In this document: in pieces, positions 29,823-39,085 of the stretch | Layout of the letters: each line of letters begins with the position of its first letter | Position numbering within the stretch: position 1 is the stretch's first letter | DNA from: an uncultured beta proteobacterium | GTDB taxonomy: Bacteria > Pseudomonadota > Gammaproteobacteria > Burkholderiales > Burkholderiaceae | DNA length: 59,029 nt | Direction: 5' to 3' | NCBI GenBank assembly: GCA_903889595.1 | Contig: CAISYI010000203.1 | Location: 1-59,029, forward strand | Made by a program: the position numbers and the translations under genes | The notes under the pieces: generated by a model | Told to the model about the DNA's origin: nothing | The model's input: the letters and a program-made list of their open reading frames with translations, nothing else | Database searches by the model: none

Positions 29823-30771
29823 CTTGCCAAGAACTTAACAACTCTTTTAGTTTCTTTGTGTCAGCAATAAAATTTCGAATTCCTTCGGTTAATTTTTCTG
29901 AGGCCATAGGATCATCATTCATCTCATTTCGAAATGAAACTTCATCGCATTTGAGAGAGTCAAAAGACATTCCTTTAGCTTTTAAAAAACTTAATTGCGT
30001 TTTTAACTCACCTTGAGTTTGTTGGAGTTGCTCGAGTAATTCGGGGCTAATGGTTAATAGATCACAACCTGCTAGTGCTTGAATTTGTTCAATATTTCTG
30101 AAACTTGCACCCATGATTTCAGTTCGAATATCAAAAAATTTAAAGTAATTATAGATTTTAGATGTCGACAAGACCCCGGGATCATTTAGGCCTGACATGG
30201 TAGGCTCATCCCAATTGTCAGCTAAATTTTTCTTGTGCCAGTCAGTAATGCGGCCTATGAAAGGAGAAATTAACTTCACCTTGGCTTCAGCACAGGTAGC
30301 AGCTTGCATCAGATTAAAGACTAAGGTTAGATTACAGTGAATACCCTCACTCTCAAGTATCCTTGCTGACTGTATCCCCTCCCAAGTCGCTGCAATTTTA
30401 ATTAAGATTCGATCTTTATCAATTCCTACATCTTTATAAAGGTCAATGATTTGACGAGCTTTGGCAACGGAAGACTCAAGATCATAGGAGAGTTCGGCAT
30501 CAATTTCAGTAGAAACTCGCCCCGGAATAATATTTAATATCTCAACACCAAAAGCAACTAATAAGTGGTCAATCAGTTGATTGGTATCAGCATTTGGGTG
30601 TTTTTGGATGATGGAATCAATTAGATAGCGATACGCAGGGAGTTGAGCTGCCTTCAAAATCAAGCTAGGATTGGTAGTGGCGTCTTTTGGCGTGAAGTTT
30701 TTCATCCGCTCAAAATCGCCCGTATCGGCAACCACAAAGGTCACTTTCTTTAATTGATCTAGTAAATTCAT
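29815..30771 (-). CDS. tal: Transaldolase
   Basis: Pentose-phosphate enzyme moving a dihydroxyacetone unit between sugar phosphates. 318 residues, E. coli TalB-type length. Visible are VVADTGDFERM, the DATTNPSLIL signature, the Schiff-base Lys in ILIKIAATWEG and the NLTLVFNLMQA segment. It is divergent from rpiA, another pentose-phosphate gene, with only 73 bases between them, so control may be shared. The start has no Shine-Dalgarno but has a TAAAAT exactly seven bases upstream. Confidence 0.97.
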   Translation of the reverse strand: MNLLDQLKKVTFVVADTGDFERMKNFTPKDATTNPSLILKAAQLPAYRYLIDSIIQKHPNADTNQLIDHLLVAFGVEILNIIPGRVSTEIDAELSYDLESSVAKARQIIDLYKDVGIDKDRILIKIAATWEGIQSARILESEGIHCNLTLVFNLMQAATCAEAKVKLISPFIGRITDWHKKNLADNWDEPTMSGLNDPGVLSTSKIYNYFKFFDIRTEIMGASFRNIEQIQALAGCDLLTISPELLEQLQQTQGELKTQLSFLKAKGMSFDSLKCDEVSFRNEMNDDPMASEKLTEGIRNFIADTKKLKELLSSWQEK

Positions 30772-30777
30772 AAACTT

Positions 30778-30783
30778 ATTTTA
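30778..30783 (-). promoter_or_regulatory. -10 element placing the tal transcript start on its ATG
   Basis: TAAAAT on the minus strand with six bases between it and the tal ATG (30771), so the transcription start would coincide with the start codon. No ribosome-binding site is present. The -35 is not obvious. Confidence 0.45.
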
Positions 30784-30844
30784 CCCAATATTAATGAATT
30801 CCTATCCGAGAAAGTTAAAATAGTTACTATAAAAAAAGGTAATA

Positions 30845-31558
30845 ATGATGACTCAAGATGAATTAAAGCAATTAGTAGCCAAGGCTGCAGTTCAAGAAAT
30901 CTTAAATTTACTACCTCCTCAATCGTTGATTGGTATGGGGACAGGATCTACGGTTAACTTTTTGATTGATGAACTCCAAGCTCATGCTAGCTATTTTCAA
31001 GGAGTTGTTTCTAGTTCTGACAAAACTACTCAGCGTTTGCAAGACAGAGGTTTTAAGGTATTTGATGCTAATCAAGTTCAATCCTTACCTTTGTATATTG
31101 ATGGAGCCGATGAAATTGATCCTCATGGAAACATGATTAAAGGGGGCGGGGGAGCTTTAACTAGGGAAAAAATTGTCGCTTCTTTGGCTGATCACTTTAT
31201 TTGTATTTGTGATGCTTCAAAACTTGTAAGTGTTCTTGGTCTATTTCCTTTGCCGGTGGAAGTGATTCCAATGGCTAGTGCACAAATTCAGAGATTTTTG
31301 GAATCTATCGGTGGCAAGGTTGAATTACGTAAAGTGAAGTCGGACCTCAAGCAAAATTTTGTTACTGATAATCAGGCTTGGATTTTAGATGTTACAGGAC
31401 TCGTAATTGATCAACCCTTAGAGCTAGAAACCGAATTAAATCAAATACCTGGAGTGATTTGTAGTGGAATTTTTGCAATGCAGTCTGCAGATACTCTTCT
31501 AGTACCAATAGATGAAAAAGTGCAAACTGTCCATTTCGGTAAAGATAAAAACAACTAA
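30845..31558 (+). CDS. rpiA: Ribose-5-phosphate isomerase A
   Basis: Interconverts ribose 5-phosphate and ribulose 5-phosphate. Active-site segments GMGTGSTVNFLI, SSDKTT, DGADEIDPHG and KGGGGALTREKI are present. 237 residues, slightly longer than E. coli RpiA (219). Two adjacent ATGs (30845 and 30848) follow an AAAGG at 30836-30839; either can be the start. Its stop codon lies in the loop of a 14-base-pair terminator hairpin. Confidence 0.97.
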   Translation: MMTQDELKQLVAKAAVQEILNLLPPQSLIGMGTGSTVNFLIDELQAHASYFQGVVSSSDKTTQRLQDRGFKVFDANQVQSLPLYIDGADEIDPHGNMIKGGGGALTREKIVASLADHFICICDASKLVSVLGLFPLPVEVIPMASAQIQRFLESIGGKVELRKVKSDLKQNFVTDNQAWILDVTGLVIDQPLELETELNQIPGVICSGIFAMQSADTLLVPIDEKVQTVHFGKDKNN

Positions 31559-31573
31559 GAGTTGTTTTTATCT
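31543..31573. terminator. Bidirectional terminator between rpiA and yggX
   Basis: AGATAAAAACAACT (31543-31556) and AGTTGTTTTTATCT (31560-31573) form a perfect 14-base stem with loop AAG. The last codons and the stop of rpiA lie in its left arm and loop, and it ends one base before the yggX stop, so it serves both convergent genes. Confidence 0.75.
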
Positions 31574-31574
31574 C

Positions 31575-31850
31575 TTAGGTGTTTGATGGTGGGACGTATC
31601 CTGTCGCAAGATCTGCGCCATCGCCAAAGAAATACTGTTCTGTTTGTTTGAGTAAATATTGACGCGCTCTTGCATCGGCCATATTCAAACGATTTTCGTT
31701 AATTAGCATTGTTTGGTGATTCAACCAATCTGCCCAAGCTTCTTTAGAAACAGTATTCCAAATCTTTTTCCCCAAGTCTCCGGGAACAGGTGCGAATTGT
31801 AAACCTTCTGCTTCTTTGCCTAACTTGATACACTTGACCATTCTTGTCAT
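31575..31850 (-). CDS. yggX: YggX family iron(II)-trafficking/oxidative damage protection protein
   Basis: 91-residue protein of the YggX family, which protects iron-sulfur clusters and may carry Fe(II). The family pattern is intact: [17 protein letters not shown] with the conserved Cys, [17 protein letters not shown] and [12 protein letters not shown]. It lies between argA and rpiA, convergent with rpiA. argA (30 bases upstream, same strand) and yggX are probably co-transcribed. Confidence 0.95.
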   Translation of the reverse strand: MTRMVKCIKLGKEAEGLQFAPVPGDLGKKIWNTVSKEAWADWLNHQTMLINENRLNMADARARQYLLKQTEQYFFGDGADLATGYVPPSNT

Positions 31851-31880
31851 ATTAACCTCGGTAATGTTTTAAAGAGTTTT

Positions 31881-33260
31881 TTAAAGCGTTTTGATTAAAA
31901 CCATGGATCGACGATCCCAGTTGTAATGCGATTTTCTTTCCTTCGGGAGTTCGTCAACGGAACTCTTGATAAATCCACGTTTTAAAAACCAATGTTCTGT
32001 TCTTGTTGTGAGGACAAAGAGTCGTTTGATGCCAATTTCCCTAGCCCGTGCTTCAATCCTTTTCAATAATCTTTCGCCGTCGCCTGTCCCTTGTGTGTCC
32101 GGGTCAACAGCTAAACACGCTAATTCACCTAAACCACCTGAAAATTGAAATAGGGCAGCACAACCAAAGATAACATGGTCATGTTCAATTACGGAAAAGG
32201 AGGAAATATCCCTTTCGATCACATCACGTCCACGCGGCGCGAGAACACCTTCATCTTCTAATGGAGAAATAATTTGGAGAATTCCGCCAACATCATCTAT
32301 GGTAGCTTCTCTGAGGTTTTCGATATCTGATGCAACAACCATTGTGCCAATGCCATCGTGCGTAAAGAGTTCCTCAAGCACTGCACCATCTCGATTATGT
32401 GGTAACAAGTGAACACGGTTAACACCCAACTTAATTGCCTTAACTGCCGTGTGTAATAAAGATCTCAGTTCTCCAGGCTCCATTCCGTCTGGTCCGAGCA
32501 TCGGCGTGAGTTGGGGTAATGATATTTCAGCAATATGTTCTCCAAATTCATCTTTTAGCCCATGGACGTTTGATAAGAAAATCAGTTTATCTGCTTTTAA
32601 TGCTGTTGCAGCCGAGCAAGCAACATCCTCGTAGGCAAGATTAAAAGCTTGTCCAGTCGGAGAAAAACCGAGGGGGGATAAGAGGACAATCTTGTTATGA
32701 TCTAAAGACATCATGATCGATTCATGGTCAACTTTACGAACTAATCCTGTATGAACAAAATCTACTCCATTCACAATTCCAACTGGTCGTGCTGTAATGA
32801 AGTTGCCAGAAATTACAGAAATTCTTGATCCTGCCATTGGGGTGTTAGGAAGTCCTTGACTAAAGCAAGCCTCAATATCAAGTCTTAATTCACCAACGGC
32901 TTCTTTTACGCACTCCATGGTTGCCAAATCGGTGATCCGATAGCCTAACATTTGCCCTGTACCGTACCTGGCTTCAATGGAATGAAGTGCTAACTGTTCC
33001 TGAATTTGAGGTCTAGAGCCATGAACTAGTACAATACGCATACCCATCGCATGCAGCATGGCAATGTCTTCTACCAAGTTTTCTAATTCACTATCTGTCG
33101 CTAACTCACCCGCGAAGGCAATTACGAAAGTCTTACCATGAAATGAGTGAATGTAAGGTGCAACAGTCCTTAACCAACTCACGAAAGGAAAGGTGTCTAA
33201 TTCTGCTGGAGTAGTGTTCATCGAGTCAGAATTTGAATTTTGGGAGGAATTATTCAACAT
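31881..33260 (-). CDS. argA: Amino-acid N-acetyltransferase (N-acetylglutamate synthase)
   Basis: First step of arginine synthesis by the acetylated route. 459 residues: an N-terminal amino-acid-kinase domain (FVIAFAGELA, VHGSRPQIQEQL, GNFITARPVG) holding the usual arginine-feedback region, and a C-terminal GNAT acetyltransferase domain with the acetyl-CoA motif QGTGDGERLL. I list the ATG at 33260; a second ATG 13 codons inside (MNTTPAEL) is a possible start. A perfect TATAAT lies 8 bases upstream on the minus strand. Confidence 0.95.
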   Translation of the reverse strand: MLNNSSQNSNSDSMNTTPAELDTFPFVSWLRTVAPYIHSFHGKTFVIAFAGELATDSELENLVEDIAMLHAMGMRIVLVHGSRPQIQEQLALHSIEARYGTGQMLGYRITDLATMECVKEAVGELRLDIEACFSQGLPNTPMAGSRISVISGNFITARPVGIVNGVDFVHTGLVRKVDHESIMMSLDHNKIVLLSPLGFSPTGQAFNLAYEDVACSAATALKADKLIFLSNVHGLKDEFGEHIAEISLPQLTPMLGPDGMEPGELRSLLHTAVKAIKLGVNRVHLLPHNRDGAVLEELFTHDGIGTMVVASDIENLREATIDDVGGILQIISPLEDEGVLAPRGRDVIERDISSFSVIEHDHVIFGCAALFQFSGGLGELACLAVDPDTQGTGDGERLLKRIEARAREIGIKRLFVLTTRTEHWFLKRGFIKSSVDELPKERKSHYNWDRRSMVLIKTL

Positions 33261-33268
33261 AAGCGAAA

Positions 33269-33274
33269 ATTATA
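33269..33274 (-). promoter_or_regulatory. argA -10 element, near-leaderless
   Basis: Perfect TATAAT on the minus strand; the predicted transcription start is about two bases before the argA ATG at 33260. No Shine-Dalgarno. The upstream DNA is shared with the divergent hrpA start (TTG 33315), only 54 bases away. Confidence 0.5.
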
Positions 33275-33314
33275 GGACGCTTATCATTCTAATTGCTAAA
33301 AAAAGTATTTAAAG

Positions 33315-36300
33315 TTGGAAAAATCTCACATAAACATCGAATTTCCCGAACTTTTGCCAGTCAGTGGCCAAAGAGCTATCATTGCGCAGGCAATTAAAGA
33401 CCACCCGGTAGTGATTGTTTGTGGAGAGACTGGCTCGGGTAAAACAACTCAATTACCAAAAATTTGTTTGTCTATCGGTCGTGGACGAATGAATCAGACT
33501 AATCGTCTAATTGGACATACCCAACCTAGACGAATTGCTGCAACTGCCACAGCGAAAAGAATTGCCCAAGAATTAGGAACACCATTGGGCCAAGATGTTG
33601 GTTTCCAAGTTAGATTTAGCGACAAATCTAGCGCTACAGCTTCCATTAAGCTGATGACCGATGGTATTTTGTTGGCGCAAACTCAAAATGACCCTCTATT
33701 GTTGGCTTATGACACGATCATCATTGATGAAGCACATGAAAGAAGTTTAAATATCGACTTTCTTTTGGGTTATTTAAAACAAATATTACCAAAGCGACCT
33801 GATTTAAAGGTCATCATTACTTCGGCCACAATCGATGCAACAGCCTTTGCTAAGCATTTTTCATCGATTGATGTAAACGTACCCATTATTGAAGTCAGCG
33901 GTAGACTCTATCCCGTTGAAGTTCGCTATCGCCCCATTGACGTGACGTTGTCGAAAGAGGGGCGTGAAACCAAAGATAGTAAAGAACAAGCGGAAGCTAT
34001 TAAAGATGCGATTCTCGAATTATGGCAATCAGGGGTTTCAGGCGCAGGCGATATCTTAGTCTTTTTTCCTGGAGAGCGCGAAATCCGGGAATGTGAACAG
34101 GTTTTAAGAAAAGATTTGAGTTTGATGCAAAAGTATCAACCTGAAATACTGAGTTTATTTGCAAGGCAATCTATCTCTGAGCAGGAAAAGGTCTTTGGAC
34201 AAGGTGGTGGTCGTAGAATTATTTTATCTACGAATGTGGCTGAAACGTCTCTAACTGTTCCTGGGATTCGCTTTGTTATTGATACTGGGTTAGCAAGAGT
34301 AAAACGCTATTCTTACCGAAATAAAGTTGAACAATTACAAATTGAGCCCATCTCCCAGGCTGCTGCTAAACAAAGGGCCGGCCGATGTGGACGGGTATCC
34401 GATGGAATTTGTATTCGGCTATATAGTGAAGAAGATTTTTTAGCTAGACCTGGACAAACTGATCCAGAAATATTAAGAAGCTCTTTGGCCGCAGTTATTC
34501 TGAGAATGGCCGCTTTAAAGTTATCTAGAATTCAAGATTTTCCTTTTTTACAACCACCTCTTGGTAGAGCAATTAGCGACGGTGTTCAATTGTTAGAAGA
34601 GTTAGGTGCAGTTGAATCAAGTGAAAATTCCTTTGGCAAAATAATTGAACTCACACCGATTGGTATAGAGCTTGCAAAACTCCCACTGGATCCAAAAGTC
34701 AGTCGAATGTTAATCGCTGCTAGAGAGAATCAGGCACTTAAGGAAGTGTTGATTATTGCCTCCGCATTAGCTATTCAAGATCCTCGCGACCGTCCTTTAG
34801 AACAAGCGCAAGTGGCTGATCGGGCACATCAAATTTTTGCTGATACACAGTCTGAATTTTTATCCTATATAAAAATGATGGATTGGTATCAACAGGCCCA
34901 GAGTCAAAAGCTAAGTCATCGGGCTTTAGACTCCTTGTGTAAAAAGCAATTTATATCCCCTAGACGTATGCGTGAATGGTTAGATGTTTATCGTCAACTG
35001 CAAAGTCTTTTGAATGATCTAGGGTGGCGAGAAAATAAAATTGAAGCAACCTACGAGCAAATTCATGTCTCATTGCTTACGGGATTACTTGGTAATATCG
35101 CCAAAAAATCTGAGCTTGAAAAAATTTATGATGGTACTAGAGGGATTAAGTTAAATATTTGGCCCGGATCTAATCTTTCTAAAAAAGTTGGTAACTGGTT
35201 GGTGGCCTCAGAACTGATTGAAACAAATCGTTTATATGCCAGAACCATTGCCAAAATTGATCCAAGATGGGTCGAGAAAATTTGTCAACATCGCCTCATC
35301 AAAAGTTGGAGTGACCCATTTTGGGATCAACGCACTGGTGAAATGATGGCCCATGAACAGGGTGCGCTGTATGGTTTAGTTCTTTATAACGGTCGAAAAG
35401 TACGATTTTCTTTAATGCAACCTGAAGAAGCGAGGCTTCTTTTCATTCAAAGAGCAATGGTAGAAGGTGAGTTGTTTGGTTCTACAGAAATTGCTCAAAT
35501 TCAAAAACAGTTTGGTAGCGTATTTAAGTTTTTTTGGTTAAATCATCAACTAATTCGACAGGTTGAAGCGATTGAACACCGTTCAAGACGTCAAGATGTA
35601 TTGGTAGATGATTTAATTATTTTCGAGTTTTATGAAAAAATACTGCCTCAATCAGTTTTCAGTAGAAGTACTTTACAAGCTTGGTTAGATAAAGATTCAA
35701 AAAATTGTGAAATGCTGTTATTAAGTAAAGCAGACTTAATGCGTCACAGCGCAGTTTCAATCACGAATGATCGTTACCCTAAAACATTGAGCATGATGGG
35801 GTCAAACTTAAGCTTAACCTATCATTTTGAACCAGGAAGTCCTAAAGACGGCGTGACATTGATTGTCCCAATTGCCTTTCTTAATCAAATTGATCAGCGC
35901 AAATGTGATTGGTTGGTGCCGGGTTTGTGTGTTGAAAAAGTGAATTTATATTTAAAAACATTACCCCAAAAATTAAGGCGTTATTGTGTTCCATTGCCAG
36001 AATATGCGAAGCAATTTATTGATCGATCCTTAGATAGCGAGCAGTTTGGTAAAGGGGACTTACTCGATGGATTAATTGCCGATATTCGAGAAAATACGAA
36101 GGTGGTTATGCAACGTGCTGATTTTAGACCCGAAAATTTACCACCTCATTGTTTCATGAATTATCGTTTGATTGATCAACATGGTCGCCAACTAGAGTTA
36201 GAAAGAAACTTAAGCCTATTGCAGGGTAAGTATGTGCATGAGGTTCGAGAAATCTTTTCAAAAGCTGCAGCAGAGGCGGTGCAGCAAGTCATTAGCCCTA

Positions 36301-37241
36301 AGACCTTACAGAATGACAAGAGTTCTACCGTAACTATACAAAATCCAAAAAATGAAGGTAAAGAGAGCTCTCAGGAGTCTTCACCTAAAATCACGCAGTG
36401 GAGTTTTGGTGAATTGCCGGAGATTTTAGAAATTCAAAAGAATCGTCAAGTACTTTTAGGTTACCCTGCTCTGGAGGATCACCTAACTTACTGTGAACTC
36501 AATGTATTCGATGATCCTGTAAAAGCAAGGGCTGTGCATTTAAAAGGGTTAAGAAGACTTTTTTCATTAGCCCAAAAGGATTCTATTAAAGCACTACAAA
36601 AACAGTTACCAGGGGCGCGTGAATTAGGTTTACTTTTTTTACAAATTGGGACGCCTGAGCATTTAATGGAGCAAATTATTGATTTAGCGCTAAACCGAGC
36701 TTGTCTAAATGAACCTTTACCAAAAAATCAGGAAGATTTCTTGGTTCGCTTGCAAGCCGGTAAAACCAAGTTGTCATTAATTGCCCAAGAAATTGCGCGT
36801 CACGTCAGTGTTGCTTTACAGAATTATCACGAAGTACAGAAGAAACTATCCCAAGTTAAATTAATTTCACCAACTGCGCACACTGATATTTCTCAACAAT
36901 TAGGGGAATTAATATATCCAGACTTTGTTATGGCAACACCATACGAGCAGTTAATTCATTTACCTAGATATCTAAAGGGAATCCTGGTCAGGGTTGAAAA
37001 GCTTCGAGGTGCATTGCCAAGAGATCAAGAAAATCAACACAATTTTGCCCAATTAAAAAGACAATGGCAACGCGTCCAACAGAGTCAAGGGACTGCTGGA
37101 AACCAGCAAGCTCAAAAAACGCAAGAGATTCGTTGGCAGTTTGAGGAGTTGCGAGTTGCCCTCTTTGCACAAGAGTTAAAGACCCCAGTACCCATGTCAA
37201 TTAAAAGGATGGAAAAAATCATCCTCACTTTTCAAGGTTAA
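33315..37241 (+). CDS. hrpA: ATP-dependent RNA helicase HrpA
   Basis: Large DEAH-box RNA helicase of 1308 residues, acting on mRNA and stalled translation complexes. Motifs in order: Walker A CGETGSGKTTQ (residue about 35), TQPRRIAA, DEAHERSLNID, SATID, NVAETSLTVPGI and QRAGRCGR, followed by the long HrpA-specific C-terminal region. TTG 33315 is the only standard start after the in-frame stop at 33297. The length is close to E. coli HrpA (1300). It is followed by a YVTN gene whose -10-like element overlaps its stop. Confidence 0.95.
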   Translation: MEKSHINIEFPELLPVSGQRAIIAQAIKDHPVVIVCGETGSGKTTQLPKICLSIGRGRMNQTNRLIGHTQPRRIAATATAKRIAQELGTPLGQDVGFQVRFSDKSSATASIKLMTDGILLAQTQNDPLLLAYDTIIIDEAHERSLNIDFLLGYLKQILPKRPDLKVIITSATIDATAFAKHFSSIDVNVPIIEVSGRLYPVEVRYRPIDVTLSKEGRETKDSKEQAEAIKDAILELWQSGVSGAGDILVFFPGEREIRECEQVLRKDLSLMQKYQPEILSLFARQSISEQEKVFGQGGGRRIILSTNVAETSLTVPGIRFVIDTGLARVKRYSYRNKVEQLQIEPISQAAAKQRAGRCGRVSDGICIRLYSEEDFLARPGQTDPEILRSSLAAVILRMAALKLSRIQDFPFLQPPLGRAISDGVQLLEELGAVESSENSFGKIIELTPIGIELAKLPLDPKVSRMLIAARENQALKEVLIIASALAIQDPRDRPLEQAQVADRAHQIFADTQSEFLSYIKMMDWYQQAQSQKLSHRALDSLCKKQFISPRRMREWLDVYRQLQSLLNDLGWRENKIEATYEQIHVSLLTGLLGNIAKKSELEKIYDGTRGIKLNIWPGSNLSKKVGNWLVASELIETNRLYARTIAKIDPRWVEKICQHRLIKSWSDPFWDQRTGEMMAHEQGALYGLVLYNGRKVRFSLMQPEEARLLFIQRAMVEGELFGSTEIAQIQKQFGSVFKFFWLNHQLIRQVEAIEHRSRRQDVLVDDLIIFEFYEKILPQSVFSRSTLQAWLDKDSKNCEMLLLSKADLMRHSAVSITNDRYPKTLSMMGSNLSLTYHFEPGSPKDGVTLIVPIAFLNQIDQRKCDWLVPGLCVEKVNLYLKTLPQKLRRYCVPLPEYAKQFIDRSLDSEQFGKGDLLDGLIADIRENTKVVMQRADFRPENLPPHCFMNYRLIDQHGRQLELERNLSLLQGKYVHEVREIFSKAAAEAVQQVISPKTLQNDKSSTVTIQNPKNEGKESSQESSPKITQWSFGELPEILEIQKNRQVLLGYPALEDHLTYCELNVFDDPVKARAVHLKGLRRLFSLAQKDSIKALQKQLPGARELGLLFLQIGTPEHLMEQIIDLALNRACLNEPLPKNQEDFLVRLQAGKTKLSLIAQEIARHVSVALQNYHEVQKKLSQVKLISPTAHTDISQQLGELIYPDFVMATPYEQLIHLPRYLKGILVRVEKLRGALPRDQENQHNFAQLKRQWQRVQQSQGTAGNQQAQKTQEIRWQFEELRVALFAQELKTPVPMSIKRMEKIILTFQG

Positions 37242-37244
37242 AAT
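37239..37244 (+). promoter_or_regulatory. -10 element overlapping hrpA stop, leaderless YVTN gene
   Basis: TAAAAT with exactly six bases before the ATG at 37251, so the transcription start would fall on the ATG. No Shine-Dalgarno is present. The -35 is poor. Confidence 0.4.
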
Positions 37245-37250
37245 AGTGGA

Positions 37251-38291
37251 ATGAATACTGAATTCAATAAATTTATCAAATCGTTCGTTTTTCTATCAAG
37301 CCTACTCATGGTAAGCGGCTCATTTGCGCAATCAATTGCCTCATTGAGTCCTTCAAACAATAACGATTCAGTTGCATCAAGTCCTAAAATTGCTATTGTT
37401 CTCAATTCCGGATCCGCATCAATTAGTCGAATTGATATGTTAAAAAGAGAAGTTATTGATGATTACCCAGTGGGTAAAGAACCCCACCATTTGATGATGT
37501 CGCCGGATCAAAAAAATTTAATTGTTGCCAACGCTTCCAGCGATAACTTGGTGTTGATTAATCCTGTTACAGGAGAAAAAAAACGAACAATTCCAAATAT
37601 ATATGATCCTTATCAATTAGGCTTCTCACCTGACAACAAATGGTTCGTTGTAGCGGGTAATCGATTGGACCGCGTAGATATTTATTCGGTAGTCAATGGG
37701 GAAATTCAACAGCCCCCCAAAATCTTAAAAACACCCAAGACGCCAAGCCATATTAATTTTACACGAGACAGTAAAATCGCCTTTGTAACGCTGCAAGACT
37801 CAAATGAAATTGTTGCTATCCAACTTGACCAGCAAAAGATTTTGTGGAAGATGCATGTCGGCAAACTTCCAGCAGGAGTCTGGTTAACCCCTGAGGATAA
37901 GTATTTATTAATTGGCCTTACCGGTGAAGATAAAGTTCAGGTAATTGACTGGCGAGATCAAAAAATTGTGAAATCAATTACGACTGGTAAAGGGGCGCAT
38001 AACTTTAGACCCCTTGGAGATGGTCGTCACCTATTTGTCTCGAATCGCATTGATTCAACAATTAGCAAGCTAGATATGCTGACACTAGAAAAAGTTGCAG
38101 ATATCAAAGGTTTGCCAGCAGGACCTGATTGTATGGATATAACCCCTGATCAAAAAGAAATGTGGGTTAGTTTTCGTTTTTCTAAAAAAGTTGGTGTAAT
38201 CAATTTAACGTCGAACCAATTAGAAACAACAATTAAAGTCGGAAAAAGTCCTCATGGTATTTTCTTTACCCCGAACGCAAGTTGGAACTAA
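37251..38291 (+). CDS. Exported YVTN-type beta-propeller protein
   Basis: 346 residues with a cleavable signal peptide (ends SGSFAQ). The mature part is a seven-bladed propeller of YVTN/cytochrome-d1-like repeats: KEPHHLMMSPDQKNLIVAN, DPYQLGFSPDNKWFVVAG, TPSHINFTRDSK, LPAGVWLTPEDKYLLIG and similar. I see no haem motif. Function is unknown; such proteins are often periplasmic binding or accessory proteins. First of five genes that overlap or touch (37251-41677). Confidence 0.85.
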   Translation: MNTEFNKFIKSFVFLSSLLMVSGSFAQSIASLSPSNNNDSVASSPKIAIVLNSGSASISRIDMLKREVIDDYPVGKEPHHLMMSPDQKNLIVANASSDNLVLINPVTGEKKRTIPNIYDPYQLGFSPDNKWFVVAGNRLDRVDIYSVVNGEIQQPPKILKTPKTPSHINFTRDSKIAFVTLQDSNEIVAIQLDQQKILWKMHVGKLPAGVWLTPEDKYLLIGLTGEDKVQVIDWRDQKIVKSITTGKGAHNFRPLGDGRHLFVSNRIDSTISKLDMLTLEKVADIKGLPAGPDCMDITPDQKEMWVSFRFSKKVGVINLTSNQLETTIKVGKSPHGIFFTPNASWN

Positions 38292-38293
38292 CG

Positions 38294-39085
38294 GTGTCTA
38301 AGAGGGGATATATCAAAGCTTGTGTAAAGTGGTTTGTAAGATCATTGCTTAGCTTTTCGTTGATAATTGCCTCCTTATCATCGCAGGCCTTTGCAGCAAA
38401 TGAATGTAATAAGAGTATTTATTTGACATTCGATACAGGGAATATGTCGGTGGCACAACAAGTGGCGGATATTTTACGAAAACAGCAAGTGAAGGCAACT
38501 TTTTTCTTAGCAAATGAGAAAACTTTTCGAAATGATTACGCACTAGATGATTCTTGGCAGTCATTTTGGAATACTTTGGTCGAAGATGGTCATGCTTTTG
38601 GCAGTCACACCTTGAACCATACCTATTGGCAAAAAGATCATGGCTCAGACAGTGTTGTAGTAAAAGCCCAATTCGGTCCGGATGCTGGCCGTAATATTTC
38701 AATGAAAAATGCGCAATTTTGTCAACAAATTAAAGATGTAGATCAACGATTTCGAGTCCTAACTGGTAAGCCCGTAAGTAAGATTTGGAGAGCTCCAGGT
38801 GGTAAAACATCTCCTCGTCTCGTACATTTTGGGGAAGTTTGCGGTTTTAAGCATATTGGCTGGTCAAAAGCGGGTTTTTTAGGTGACGAGCTTTCTTCTG
38901 CAGATTTTCCGAATTCTTTTTTACTGAATCGTGCTCTAAAGACTTTAGAAAACGATGATATAACAATGGCGCATTTAGGTATTTGGTCGAGAAAAGATCC
39001 ATGGGCCCCAGCAGTCTTAGAACCCCTGATAATTGGTTTAAAAAATAAGGGTTTTTGTTTTAAAAAAATTGGTGAGGCTTTGTGA
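38294..39085 (+). CDS. Exported polysaccharide deacetylase family protein
   Basis: About 263 residues with a signal peptide (core LLSFSLIIASLSSQAFA). NodB-homology domain: motif 1 reads TFDTGN, where the usual metal-binding TFDDGP has Thr in the second Asp position; motif 2 GSHTLNH has both His; motif 3 is RAPGGK. The Thr form occurs in a Burkholderiales subfamily as I recall it, so this may be normal there. GTG 38294 is chosen because GGAA lies seven bases upstream; TTG 38282 would overlap the previous gene. It probably acts on a cell-envelope glycan. Confidence 0.85.
   Translation: MSKRGYIKACVKWFVRSLLSFSLIIASLSSQAFAANECNKSIYLTFDTGNMSVAQQVADILRKQQVKATFFLANEKTFRNDYALDDSWQSFWNTLVEDGHAFGSHTLNHTYWQKDHGSDSVVVKAQFGPDAGRNISMKNAQFCQQIKDVDQRFRVLTGKPVSKIWRAPGGKTSPRLVHFGEVCGFKHIGWSKAGFLGDELSSADFPNSFLLNRALKTLENDDITMAHLGIWSRKDPWAPAVLEPLIIGLKNKGFCFKKIGEAL

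Noticed and set aside
38349-38702. 117-residue reading frame opposite the deacetylase gene
   Set aside because: Antisense shadow with no recognisable motif or ribosome-binding site.
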